Below are positions 41,292 to 48,313 of a stretch of 48,313 bases of DNA, piece after piece. Below the pieces are notes generated by a model, which was not told the DNA's origin, ran no database searches, and worked only from the letters and a program-made list of their open reading frames with translations. The position numbers and the translations under genes were made by a program. Every line of letters begins with the position of its first letter. Positions within the stretch are counted from its first letter, which is position 1. Origin of the DNA: a virus; IMG/VR virus record IMGVR_UViG_3300003937_000005, positions 1-48,313 of that record, one strand, 5' to 3'.

Positions 41292-44200
41292 ATGGCATTA
41301 GTTTCACCAGGAGTACAAGTAAGCGTAATAGACGAAAGTTTCTATACATTTGTGGCAACAGCACAAGATAAAACATCAAGTTCAGGTACAGGTACAGCAC
41401 AAGGTACATTAGCCGCAAACAGTGGTACAGTTTATCTTATGACATCACAAAGAGAATTAGCTGAAACATTTGGTGATCCAATTTTCAAAAAAGATGCAAA
41501 TAATAATCCTATACACGCAGGTGAACTTAACGAATACGGTTTACAAGCGGCTTACTCATACTTAGGTGTAGCCAATAGAGCATATGTAACAAGAGCGGCA
41601 ATTAATACAGCTGAACTAGAAGCAAGTGCTACAACGGCAACTGCAAATCCTGAATCAGGAACTTACTGGATGGATACTGCAACTACAAAATATGGTATAT
41701 TTACTTGGAATAGTAATGCATCATCTACTACAGGTGGTCAAACATTTACAAACATTATTCCAACAGTATTAACTGATACTACACATCTTTCAGGTGGAGA
41801 AGGTTCAATTCCTAAAACTTCATTTGGTGCACAAGGTGATTATGTAGTTAATGCTACAACTACGTACAATGATTTTTACTTCAAAGACTATAATAATACT
41901 TGGGTTAATATAGGAACAGCGGCTTGGAAAAAAGCCAATGCTACAGTAACAAGTACAATAGCAAATCCAACAGTTACAAATAGTAAAACAATGCTTATTA
42001 ACAATACTCCAATAACATCAGGTGGTACAGATGTTGCGGCAGTTGTTACGGCAATTACTGGTAATGTTACAGGAATTACTGCTAGAGCAGTAGCAGGTAA
42101 ATTAGAAATTTACAGTGACGGAACAGATGGTTCTTATGCAGATACAGTTGTTATAGCAAACGGTGGTGGTACTCCAGGATTAGAAATAGAATTAGGAATT
42201 ACAGCAAGTACTTACAATATGCCTCAATATAAAGATCAAGCTCATACTAGTGTTCCAGATTTCAAAAATCCAGCTGGTGGAAATGCTTCTTCAACAGGAA
42301 GACCAGCAGGTTCTATTTGGCTTAAAACAACAACTCCTAATTTAGGAGCTGATGCAGAAATTAAAAAATTTAATGGTACTACTAAATTATGGGAAGATAT
42401 AACAGCAACTTTACATTCAAGTGGTAACAATGCTATCTACAATTTAGATAGATCTGGTGGCGGAAATAGTCTTGCTGTTGGTACAATATATTTAAATCAT
42501 AATAATGGTACAACAGAATCAGACCTAAGACCATACAGAAGAGCAAATTCAGGTAACACATCAATTACTTCAAGTGTAATTGCAACGCAAGTAACAGGCG
42601 GTACATACGCATTTAATATTGCTGAATCAATAGTTGGTCAAGATGCAATGTCATCTGCGTCTACTATTTCAGTAACAACTACAGCGGCTACAACAGATGC
42701 TGATATTATTGCGGCAGGAATTAATGGTGCAGGAATGGTTAACGTTAGTGCAACTGTTGACAGTTTAAACAGAGTTGTAATTTCACACAATGACGGTGGT
42801 GAAATGCATATTACTGATACTGGCGGAGTGTTAGCACTTGCTGGTTTCTCAAGCACAACAACTAATATGGAATATGAGCCAGGTACAGATGCGGCAACAA
42901 ATCCTAAACAATGGAGAGCTTCTAACTGGAAAGTATTAACATATACAGCTTCAGCAACGGCTCCTACAGCACTTGCGGCAGATGGTCAACTTTGGTATTC
43001 TTCAATAATTGATTCCGTTGATATAATGGAACACACTGGTTCTAAATGGGATGGATATTTAACTGTAAATGCAGGAACAGATCCAGCAGGACCACAAGTA
43101 AAAGCTACAGCACCTACTACACAATCAGATGACACAGTACTTGTAGCAGGAGATATTTGGATTGATTCATCAGACTTAGAAAATTATCCTAAAATTAATA
43201 AATGGAATACAACTTCTCTTAAATGGGTTGCAGTAGATAACAGCGATCAAACAACAGAAGATGGAGTAGTATTTGCAGATGCTAGAAGTTCAACTGCAGG
43301 TGCAGATACAACAGATGCTACAATTGTTGCTTTATTAACAAGTGATTATGTAGATACTGATGCTCCAGATCCAGCATTATATCCAAAAGGAACATTACTA
43401 GTCAACTTACGTAGAAGTGGATTTAATGTTAAGAGATTTGCAAGAAATTATGTAGATACTACAGCTAGTAACGTTAGAATGGCTAACGCATCAATGAGTG
43501 GTTACTATGCTCACAGATGGGTTACAGAATCAGCTAATAATTCAGATGGTTCTGGTGCATTTGGACGACACTCACAAAGAAAAGTTGTTGTACAATCACT
43601 TCAAGCAATGGTTAATAGCAACCAAGATATTAGAGATGATGAATCTAGAATATTCAATTTAGTTGCGGCTCCAGGTTATCCAGAATTAATTGGAGAACTA
43701 GTTAGCTTGAATACTGACAGAGGATTATCAGCATTTATAGTTGGTGATGCTCCATTTAGATTATCTTCAGATTCAACATCATTAAGTAATTGGGCAACAA
43801 ACATTAACTCAGCAACTGAAGACAACGACAAAGGTCTTGTAACTTCAAATGATTATCTTGGAGTATTTTATCCATCAGGATTTACAAGCGATAACTTCGG
43901 TAAAAATGTAACTGTTCCAGCAAGTCACATGATGCTTAGAACGATTGCTTTAAGCGATCAAGTTTCTTTCCCATGGTTTGCTCCAGCAGGAACTAGAAGA
44001 GGTACTATTACAAATGCTACTTCAACTGGTTATATTAATAGCGAAGGTGAATTTACTTCATCAGCATTAAATGAAGGTCAAAGAGATACATTATATTCTA
44101 ATAATGTTAATCCAATTACTTTCATAACAGGTGCAGGTTTAGTTAACTATGGACAAAAAACTAGATCAGGTGCAACATCATCTTTAGACAGAATTAATGT

Positions 44201-44504
44201 TTCAAGATTAGTAATTTACATTAGAAGTCAATTAAACAAATTGGCTAGACCTTTTGTGTTTGAACCTAATGATAAAATTACAAGAGACGAAATTAAAGCT
44301 CAAGCAGACAGCCTATTACTTGAATTAGTAGGTAACAGAGCATTATACGACTTCTTAGTAGTGTGTGATGAATCAAATAACACACCTGCAAGAATAGACA
44401 GAAACGAACTTTATTTAGACATAGCAATAGAGCCAGTTAAAGCAGTGGAATTTATATACATTCCATTAAGACTTAAAAATACTGGTGAAATAGCAGGTTT
44501 ATAA
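41292..44504 (+). CDS. gp18: gp18-like contractile tail sheath protein
   Basis: 1070 aa; T4 gp18 has 659. The N-terminus (MALVSPGVQVSVIDESFYT, residues 1-19) and LNEYGLQAAYSYLGVANRAYV are sheath-like. The C-terminal ~370 residues hold the conserved core: LVNLRRSGFNVKRFARNYVD, LVAAPGYPELIGEL, PASHMMLRTIALSD, WFAPAGTRRGTI, INPITFITG-like NVNPITFITGAG, SRLVIYIRSQLNKLARPF and VEFIYIPLRLKNTGEIAGL. The centre carries four or so inserted blocks of the G-x-x-W-x-D...W-x-x-W type (for example AGDIWIDSSDLENYP), probably exposed surface domains. It is driven by a perfect late promoter and followed by gp19. Confidence 0.9.
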   Translation: MALVSPGVQVSVIDESFYTFVATAQDKTSSSGTGTAQGTLAANSGTVYLMTSQRELAETFGDPIFKKDANNNPIHAGELNEYGLQAAYSYLGVANRAYVTRAAINTAELEASATTATANPESGTYWMDTATTKYGIFTWNSNASSTTGGQTFTNIIPTVLTDTTHLSGGEGSIPKTSFGAQGDYVVNATTTYNDFYFKDYNNTWVNIGTAAWKKANATVTSTIANPTVTNSKTMLINNTPITSGGTDVAAVVTAITGNVTGITARAVAGKLEIYSDGTDGSYADTVVIANGGGTPGLEIELGITASTYNMPQYKDQAHTSVPDFKNPAGGNASSTGRPAGSIWLKTTTPNLGADAEIKKFNGTTKLWEDITATLHSSGNNAIYNLDRSGGGNSLAVGTIYLNHNNGTTESDLRPYRRANSGNTSITSSVIATQVTGGTYAFNIAESIVGQDAMSSASTISVTTTAATTDADIIAAGINGAGMVNVSATVDSLNRVVISHNDGGEMHITDTGGVLALAGFSSTTTNMEYEPGTDAATNPKQWRASNWKVLTYTASATAPTALAADGQLWYSSIIDSVDIMEHTGSKWDGYLTVNAGTDPAGPQVKATAPTTQSDDTVLVAGDIWIDSSDLENYPKINKWNTTSLKWVAVDNSDQTTEDGVVFADARSSTAGADTTDATIVALLTSDYVDTDAPDPALYPKGTLLVNLRRSGFNVKRFARNYVDTTASNVRMANASMSGYYAHRWVTESANNSDGSGAFGRHSQRKVVVQSLQAMVNSNQDIRDDESRIFNLVAAPGYPELIGELVSLNTDRGLSAFIVGDAPFRLSSDSTSLSNWATNINSATEDNDKGLVTSNDYLGVFYPSGFTSDNFGKNVTVPASHMMLRTIALSDQVSFPWFAPAGTRRGTITNATSTGYINSEGEFTSSALNEGQRDTLYSNNVNPITFITGAGLVNYGQKTRSGATSSLDRINVSRLVIYIRSQLNKLARPFVFEPNDKITRDEIKAQADSLLLELVGNRALYDFLVVCDESNNTPARIDRNELYLDIAIEPVKAVEFIYIPLRLKNTGEIAGL

Positions 44505-44507
44505 TAA

Positions 44508-44515
44508 GATAAATA
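44508..44515 (+). promoter_or_regulatory. T4-type late promoter box GATAAATA
   Basis: GATAAATACTATAGG matches the extended consensus, 15 bases before the gp19 ATG (44531). AGGAGA is the ribosome site. Confidence 0.65.
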
Positions 44516-44530
44516 CTATAGGAGAAACAA

Positions 44531-45157
44531 ATGAGTATATCGACACTATCAAAGATCACAGTACCATTGAATTCTAGCCAATCAGCTAGTAATCAAGGTC
44601 TATTGATGCCTAAATTACAATATCGTTTTAGAGTATCATTAGAAAACTTTGGTGTATCAACTCCTACAACTGAACTAACAAAACAAGTTGTTGATGTTAC
44701 AAGACCTAATTTAACTTTTGAAAACACAACAATAGATGTTTACAATTCTAAAGTATTTTTAGCAGGTAAACATACTTGGGAACCAATTACTTTAACATTA
44801 AGAGAAGATGTTGCAAATAATGTTCAAAAATTAGTTGGAGAACAACTACAGAAACAATTTGATTTCTTTGAACAATCTGCGGCGGCTTCAGGTGCAGATT
44901 ACAAATTTGTAACTAGAATAGAAGTAACTGATGGTGCAAATGGTGCCAATGTAGTTAATATTTTAGAAACATATGAATTATATGGTTGCTATGTTCAATC
45001 AGCAAACTATAATACTTTAGCATACAACTCTAGTGAACCAGTAACTGTTACGTTAGTAATGCATTATGATAATGCTATACAAACACCACAAGGTACAGGA
45101 ATAGGTACGTCAGTGGGCAGAACAGTTAATACTTTAATCACTGGTGGCGGTGCATAA
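44531..45157 (+). CDS. gp19: gp19-like tail tube protein
   Basis: 208 aa; T4 gp19 has 163. It shows the tube fold pattern: LQYRFRVSLENFG (residues ~29-41), TKQVVDVTRPNL, IDVYNSKVFLAGKHTWEPIT, LTLREDVAN, NILETYELYGCYVQSANY and the VTVTLVMHYDNAIQT strand near the end. It polymerises inside the sheath to form the DNA channel. It follows gp18 as in T4, with its own late promoter, and is closed by a strong intrinsic terminator at 45188, which would give a short abundant message. Length and motifs are normal for marine relatives. Confidence 0.88.
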   Translation: MSISTLSKITVPLNSSQSASNQGLLMPKLQYRFRVSLENFGVSTPTTELTKQVVDVTRPNLTFENTTIDVYNSKVFLAGKHTWEPITLTLREDVANNVQKLVGEQLQKQFDFFEQSAAASGADYKFVTRIEVTDGANGANVVNILETYELYGCYVQSANYNTLAYNSSEPVTVTLVMHYDNAIQTPQGTGIGTSVGRTVNTLITGGGA

Positions 45158-45187
45158 TAACAAAATTTAAAATTCCACTAATAGAGG

Positions 45188-45208
45188 AGGCGCTATGGCG
45201 CCTTTTTT
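45188..45208 (+). terminator. intrinsic terminator after gp19
   Basis: AGGCGC (45188-45193), TATG loop, GCGCCT (45198-45203), running into TTTTTT. A six-pair, GC-rich stem in an AT-rich genome; the clearest terminator in the window. Confidence 0.85.
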
Positions 45209-45232
45209 ATTCTCTGCCCTGTTTTTCTACTC

Positions 45233-45240
45233 GATAAATA
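45233..45240 (+). promoter_or_regulatory. T4-type late promoter box GATAAATA
   Basis: GATAAATACTGTAT, ending six bases before the ATG at 45247, the same spacing as gp14. Transcription would begin at or beside the start codon. Confidence 0.6.
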
Positions 45241-45246
45241 CTGTAT

Positions 45247-46395
45247 ATGGCAAATTTACTAAACGGATTTTTGGATAACTTAAAAAGCGGTGTCCTGTCA
45301 CCAAAAGGTAATCTTGGTGATTTCGCTCACGCGGCTAGATTATATGTAGACGATAGTTTTAGACTTGCTCCAAAAGTAAAATTTTTATATCACGTAACAT
45401 TTAATTTAAATAAGAATATTCCAATAGCAAATCCTCCAATATGGAAACACGGAACAGAATTGAATATGTTAGTAAAAGGTGTTGAATTACCTAAATATTC
45501 TATTGATACAGACACAGTTTTTGCATATAATAAAAAAAGAAAAATTCACAAAAAAATTCAATATGATCCTATAAACGTTGTATTCCATGATGACAATTAT
45601 GGTGTAACAACTGCATTATGGGAATGCTATTTTAGATATTATTTTAAAGATGGTAATTATGGAGCTCTTAATACTATGGGGCATCCTGATGCAGGTATAC
45701 CTAGAGAATTTAATAGAACACAAGGAGGTCCATTTAATAGAGGAAATTCTTATTTGTCATCCACACATAATAGATATAGATTTGGTTTAGATGCAGGATC
45801 TTATGAACCATTTTTTCATAGTATTCAAATATATCAAATGGCTAGAAAAACATTTACTTGTTTTACATTAGTTAATCCTATAATTTCTAGTTGGACACAT
45901 GATTCACTTCAAAATGGAGAATCAGGTCCATTAACAAATATGATGGGCATAGAATATGAAACTGTATTTTATAGCAGAGGTAAAGTAGTTCAAGGTAGTG
46001 CACCTAAAGGATTTGCTTTAGAACATTACGATAAAACTCCAAGTCCTAATTCATTAAGTGGTGGCGGAACTACAAGTGTATTTGGTCAAGGAGGAATATT
46101 AAGTGGATTATTTAATGACGGTACAGGACCTAACACATACATAGGCAGTCAATTAGGTGCAGGTGGAGGTAAAATGACTTTAGGAACTATTATAAGAACT
46201 GCTAATAGAATTAAAAATGCTAAAAATTTATCTAAAGGTGGATTAATGCAAGAAGGTTTTAATATACTAACAGGTGCAATTGGAAAAATAGGTGGTACAT
46301 CTGATTCTTCTTATGGTGTTGCTAATACTGTTATTGGTAGATCAGTACAAAATGTTAGAGGTGGAATAGTTAAAGCAATTAAAGGATTAAAATAA
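45247..46395 (+). CDS. tail-tube-fold protein (gp54/gp48-type baseplate tube candidate)
   Basis: 382 aa. The N-terminal ~250 residues have the layout of tail-tube-like proteins: VKFLYHVTFNLN (residues ~38-49), LNMLVKGVELPKYSIDTDT, YNKKRKIHKKIQYDPINVVFHDDNY, WECYFRYYFKDGNYG, FHSIQIYQMARKTFTCFTLVNPII and GIEYETVFYSRGKV. In T4, gp48 and gp54 are tube-fold proteins that cap the baseplate and start the tube, so one of these roles is plausible. The C-terminal ~110 residues are Gly/Ser-rich and probably flexible. There is no ribosome site before the ATG, which sits six bases after a late promoter box. Assignment to gp54 or gp48 is not secure. Confidence 0.65.
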   Translation: MANLLNGFLDNLKSGVLSPKGNLGDFAHAARLYVDDSFRLAPKVKFLYHVTFNLNKNIPIANPPIWKHGTELNMLVKGVELPKYSIDTDTVFAYNKKRKIHKKIQYDPINVVFHDDNYGVTTALWECYFRYYFKDGNYGALNTMGHPDAGIPREFNRTQGGPFNRGNSYLSSTHNRYRFGLDAGSYEPFFHSIQIYQMARKTFTCFTLVNPIISSWTHDSLQNGESGPLTNMMGIEYETVFYSRGKVVQGSAPKGFALEHYDKTPSPNSLSGGGTTSVFGQGGILSGLFNDGTGPNTYIGSQLGAGGGKMTLGTIIRTANRIKNAKNLSKGGLMQEGFNILTGAIGKIGGTSDSSYGVANTVIGRSVQNVRGGIVKAIKGLK

Positions 46396-46396
46396 T

Positions 46397-46765
46397 ATGT
46401 CACAAAATATACCAAGTACTACTGAAAATAATTCAGAAACTTCAGTAAAACAATTTTTTAATAAATTTTTTACAGAGACTATAACATTTCCTAGTAATCA
46501 AGTAGATGCAGTTGTAGGATTTTTTGAATCTAAAGGATTTGATAAAGTTGCTAGTATAAGCACAGCTACAATTTTATTGCAACAAGCAAAAATAGATAAT
46601 GTAAATGTATTTCAATTAATTGATACATTAAAAGGATTAGAAACAGCTAGATTAAGTTACATGGTAACAGAAGTATTAAATCATAATAGATCAAAAATTT
46701 CATCTTTAGGTTATAAAATAACCGATTCAAACGAGGCCACTCAAAAAAGAAATATAGTGGTATAG
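46397..46765 (+). CDS. conserved marine T4-like phage protein (hypothetical)
   Basis: 122 aa, largely helical, acidic N-terminus. Recognisable blocks are VKQFFNKFFTETITFPSNQV, VVGFFESKGFDKVAS, ILLQQAK, QLIDTLKGLE and the end TQKRNIVV. I associate proteins of this shape with marine T4-like phages next to tube and head-completion genes, but know no function. It begins two bases after the tube-fold protein stop and is followed three bases later by gp4, so the three are probably co-translated. A small tail or head completion factor is a guess from position. Confidence 0.55.
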   Translation: MSQNIPSTTENNSETSVKQFFNKFFTETITFPSNQVDAVVGFFESKGFDKVASISTATILLQQAKIDNVNVFQLIDTLKGLETARLSYMVTEVLNHNRSKISSLGYKITDSNEATQKRNIVV

Positions 46766-46768
46766 TCC

Positions 46769-47206
46769 ATGAAGCGTTATCTAAGTGGCAAATTCAATCC
46801 TAAAAATCCTGGCAAATACATAGGTAATAGATCTCCTTTATATAGATCAAGTTGGGAATTCGCTTTCATGAGATTCTGTGATGAAAGTCCTAGTATTAGT
46901 AAATGGGCCAATGAAGCAATTAAAATTCCTTACAAACACCCTTTCACAGGAAAGTTTTCAATTTATGTTCCTGATTTCTTTATAGCATACACAGATAAAA
47001 AAGGAAAAAGCCACGCAGAAGTTATAGAAATTAAACCTGAAAATCAAACTAAAAAAGAAAGTTTAGGTGAAAGCAAAGCTAATAAAATACACTATGTCAT
47101 CAATCAAGCCAAATGGCATTCCGCTATAGCATGGTGTAAAAACAAAGGTTTTAGATTTAGAGTTGTTAATGAGAAAGACCTTTTCCATACTGGAAGACGC
47201 GGATAA
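46769..47206 (+). CDS. gp4: gp4-like head completion protein (TnsA-type nuclease fold)
   Basis: 145 aa, close to T4 gp4 (150). It shows GKFNPKNPGKYIGN near the start, YRSSWEFAFMRFCDESP, the VPDFF strand (residues ~70-74), EVIEIKPENQT and INQAKWHSAIAWCKNKGFRF. The E, D and E-x-K residues fit a restriction-type core as in TnsA-like nucleases, and T4 gp4 belongs to that fold. T4 gp4 acts on the packaged head before tail joining. The ribosome site is weak, so translation may depend on the upstream genes. The gene order tube-fold, small gene, gp4, gp16 differs from T4. Confidence 0.8.
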   Translation: MKRYLSGKFNPKNPGKYIGNRSPLYRSSWEFAFMRFCDESPSISKWANEAIKIPYKHPFTGKFSIYVPDFFIAYTDKKGKSHAEVIEIKPENQTKKESLGESKANKIHYVINQAKWHSAIAWCKNKGFRFRVVNEKDLFHTGRRG

Positions 47207-47213
47207 AATTCTA

Positions 47214-47221
47214 AATAAATA
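47214..47221 (+). promoter_or_regulatory. T4-type late promoter box AATAAATA
   Basis: One mismatch from TATAAATA, 15 bases before the gp16 ATG (47237). Confidence 0.5.
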
Positions 47222-47236
47222 TAGTAACATATAATT

Positions 47237-47746
47237 ATGACCAAAAAATTAGAAGAATTATTGGATTTGCCTGAATCTAAAGAAATAGTAGATGAAGAAA
47301 AAGCTAAAGAAGAAGAAAAAGCTGACATTAAAAAAGTAAAAATTGAAGACCACGAATCTACTAAAAGGAACATAGCAGAATTAGACAAAATAACATCCGC
47401 TTTACCTCAAGTAAAAGGACTAGGAGATATGACTGATACAGAGGTAAATGATATTAGTTCTAGAGCCATTGATGCATATGAAGATTTAATGGACTTAGGT
47501 ATGAACGTAGAAAGTAGATATTCCTCTAGAGTATTTGAAGTAGCAGGACAAATGCTTAAAACAGCCCTAGATGCCAGGGTAGCTAAAATAGATAAGAAGC
47601 TTAAAATGGTTGATTTACAGTTAAAGAAACAAAAACAAGACTCTAAACAGGGTGTTGATGACACTACTAACATAGTACAGGGCGAAGGATATGTCATTAC
47701 TGACCGGAACAGTTTACTCGAGAAGTTGAAGAAACTGGCTAAATAA
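47237..47746 (+). CDS. gp16: gp16-like small terminase subunit
   Basis: 169 aa; T4 gp16 has 164. After a charged lead (residues ~1-50) comes the helical core: LPQVKGLGDMTD (~56-67), AIDAYEDLMDLGMNVESRYS, VFEVAGQMLKTALDARVAKIDKK and KMVDLQLKKQK, then a flexible tail with VITDRNSLLEKLKK. In T4, gp16 forms a ring that recognises DNA and stimulates the large terminase gp17. Gp17 is not seen here; the next genes are a conserved unknown and one starting at 48304. The start has its own late promoter. Confidence 0.8.
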   Translation: MTKKLEELLDLPESKEIVDEEKAKEEEKADIKKVKIEDHESTKRNIAELDKITSALPQVKGLGDMTDTEVNDISSRAIDAYEDLMDLGMNVESRYSSRVFEVAGQMLKTALDARVAKIDKKLKMVDLQLKKQKQDSKQGVDDTTNIVQGEGYVITDRNSLLEKLKKLAK

Positions 47747-48300
47747 TGCATATGAGCAAAAGTTTTAAAGAATATCTAGCTGAAAGTAAAAGAACTTACA
47801 ATTTTAAAGTAGGTCTAGCAGGTGATCTTGCAGAAGGTACTGTTGACAAACTTGAATCAGCTATGCAGAAATACAGTGTAGTTAAAATGAGTAATGGCAA
47901 AAAAACGCCTATTCAGAAAAAAGCATTAGATTTTCCTGCATTAGAAAATACAGAAGTTACATATTTTGATATTGAAGTTGAATATCCAACAACTACTTCT
48001 GTACTTGAAGAATATTTAAAACATACATTAGGTTTAGCTGAAAATCATATAGTAGTTAGAAAACCTGGTGACCCTTTAGTTGCTCAACAAGAAGAGCCAA
48101 AAGCAGGTGACGGAAAAGCTAATTTAGAAAGTGAATATCCTAAAGCTGATCCTAAAGCACAACAAACAGTAGGCAGTTCTAGAGTAATGGAATTACTTAA
48201 AGATTTAGAAAAAGCTAGAAAAGAAAGACCTAAAGAAGACGCGGCGGATGCCATTAAAGATATTAAGGCTCCTAAAGATGCAAAGATAATGGAGAGATAA
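47746..48300 (+). CDS. conserved marine T4-like phage protein (hypothetical)
   Basis: 184 aa from ATG 47746 (TAATG overlap with gp16); ATG 47752 (MSKSFKEYLAES) is equally plausible. The middle has an alpha/beta layout: YNFKVGLAGDLAEGTVDKLE, TPIQKKALDFPALENTEVT, FDIEVEYPTTTSVLEEYLK and NHIVVRKPGDP. The C-terminal ~70 residues are Lys, Glu and Ala-rich and probably helical or disordered. I recall similar proteins beside packaging genes in marine T4-like phages but no assigned role. A capsid or packaging accessory function is inferred from position. Confidence 0.6.
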   Translation: MHMSKSFKEYLAESKRTYNFKVGLAGDLAEGTVDKLESAMQKYSVVKMSNGKKTPIQKKALDFPALENTEVTYFDIEVEYPTTTSVLEEYLKHTLGLAENHIVVRKPGDPLVAQQEEPKAGDGKANLESEYPKADPKAQQTVGSSRVMELLKDLEKARKERPKEDAADAIKDIKAPKDAKIMER

Positions 48301-48303
48301 AAA

Positions 48304-48313
48304 ATGGATATTA
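48304..48313 (+). CDS. start of a further gene, cut by the window end
   Basis: ATG GAT ATT follows the previous stop after three bases, in the close spacing typical of this region. Only three codons are visible, so nothing can be said of the product. Confidence 0.3.

Noticed and set aside
47104-47751. Minus-strand open frames opposite gp4 and gp16
   Set aside because: Ser/Leu-rich shadows of well-supported plus-strand genes; no promoter or ribosome site.
1-48313. tRNA genes, CRISPR arrays, insertion sequences, attachment sites or replication origin
   Set aside because: No cloverleaf, regular short direct repeats with spacers, transposase or inverted-repeat ends were seen. The repeats present are protein modules within fibre genes.
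1-48313. Avoidance of GATC, CTGCAG or AGCT as further restriction signals
   Set aside because: Each occurs repeatedly in the window, so no general loss of palindromes is apparent; only GCWGC stands out.

Overview
The window is a stretch of a marine T4-like myovirus genome. It is AT-rich (roughly one third G+C by eye) and almost gap-free, with no intergenic stretch longer than about 115 bases outside one broken gene. Recognisable T4-type structural proteins set the lineage: neck gp13 and gp14, tail-completion gp15, contractile sheath gp18, tail tube gp19, a second tube-fold protein, head-completion gp4 and small terminase gp16. Many late genes are preceded by T4-type late promoter boxes (TATAAATA or one-mismatch variants). 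The style of the fibre genes resembles phages of marine bacteria such as cyanobacteria and SAR11. The host cannot be fixed from this window; heptose genes suggest a Gram-negative one.

Layout. Bases 1-19347 (+ strand) are a fibre and adhesin cluster: small virion proteins, a modular fibre with a cupredoxin tail, two giant paralogous fibres that each start with eight CBM5/12-like repeats (the second broken by a frame change near 12110), three tandem cysteine-rich adhesin-like proteins with about 30 Cys each, and a tail-fibre-chaperone-like protein. Bases 19430-23145 hold two glycosyltransferase-9-like paralogues flanking a NodU/CmcH-type O-carbamoyltransferase. Bases 23212-33250 hold a small virion protein, a fibre with a catalytically dead hydrolase nested inside a cupredoxin-like fold, and a 2570-aa fibre. 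Bases 33251-39501 (- strand) form one tightly coupled operon: gp14, a 52-aa protein, gp15, Nudix, HldE, a 2OG-Fe(II) oxygenase, HldD (split by a stop codon) and a cupin. Bases 39557-48313 (+ strand) hold gp13, a broken dNMP kinase, an antisense HNH gene, gp18, gp19, a tube-fold protein, gp4, gp16 and conserved unknowns.

How the genes may work together. HldE and HldD make ADP-L-glycero-D-manno-heptose in bacteria. GT9 enzymes include the heptosyltransferases, and a NodU/CmcH enzyme is known to carbamoylate LPS heptose. The two clusters could therefore build a carbamoylated heptose-like decoration on the host surface or on the virion. This is inference; HldD carries an in-frame ochre stop in this sequence.

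The strongest whole-window signal is not a gene. By manual scan of the + strand, which covers both strands because the two words are reverse complements, I found no GCAGC or GCTGC in 48 kb. GCGGC (about sixty) and GCCGC (about sixteen) are common. Alanine pairs are always spelled with GCG or GCC first, which looks like strong selection against GCWGC.
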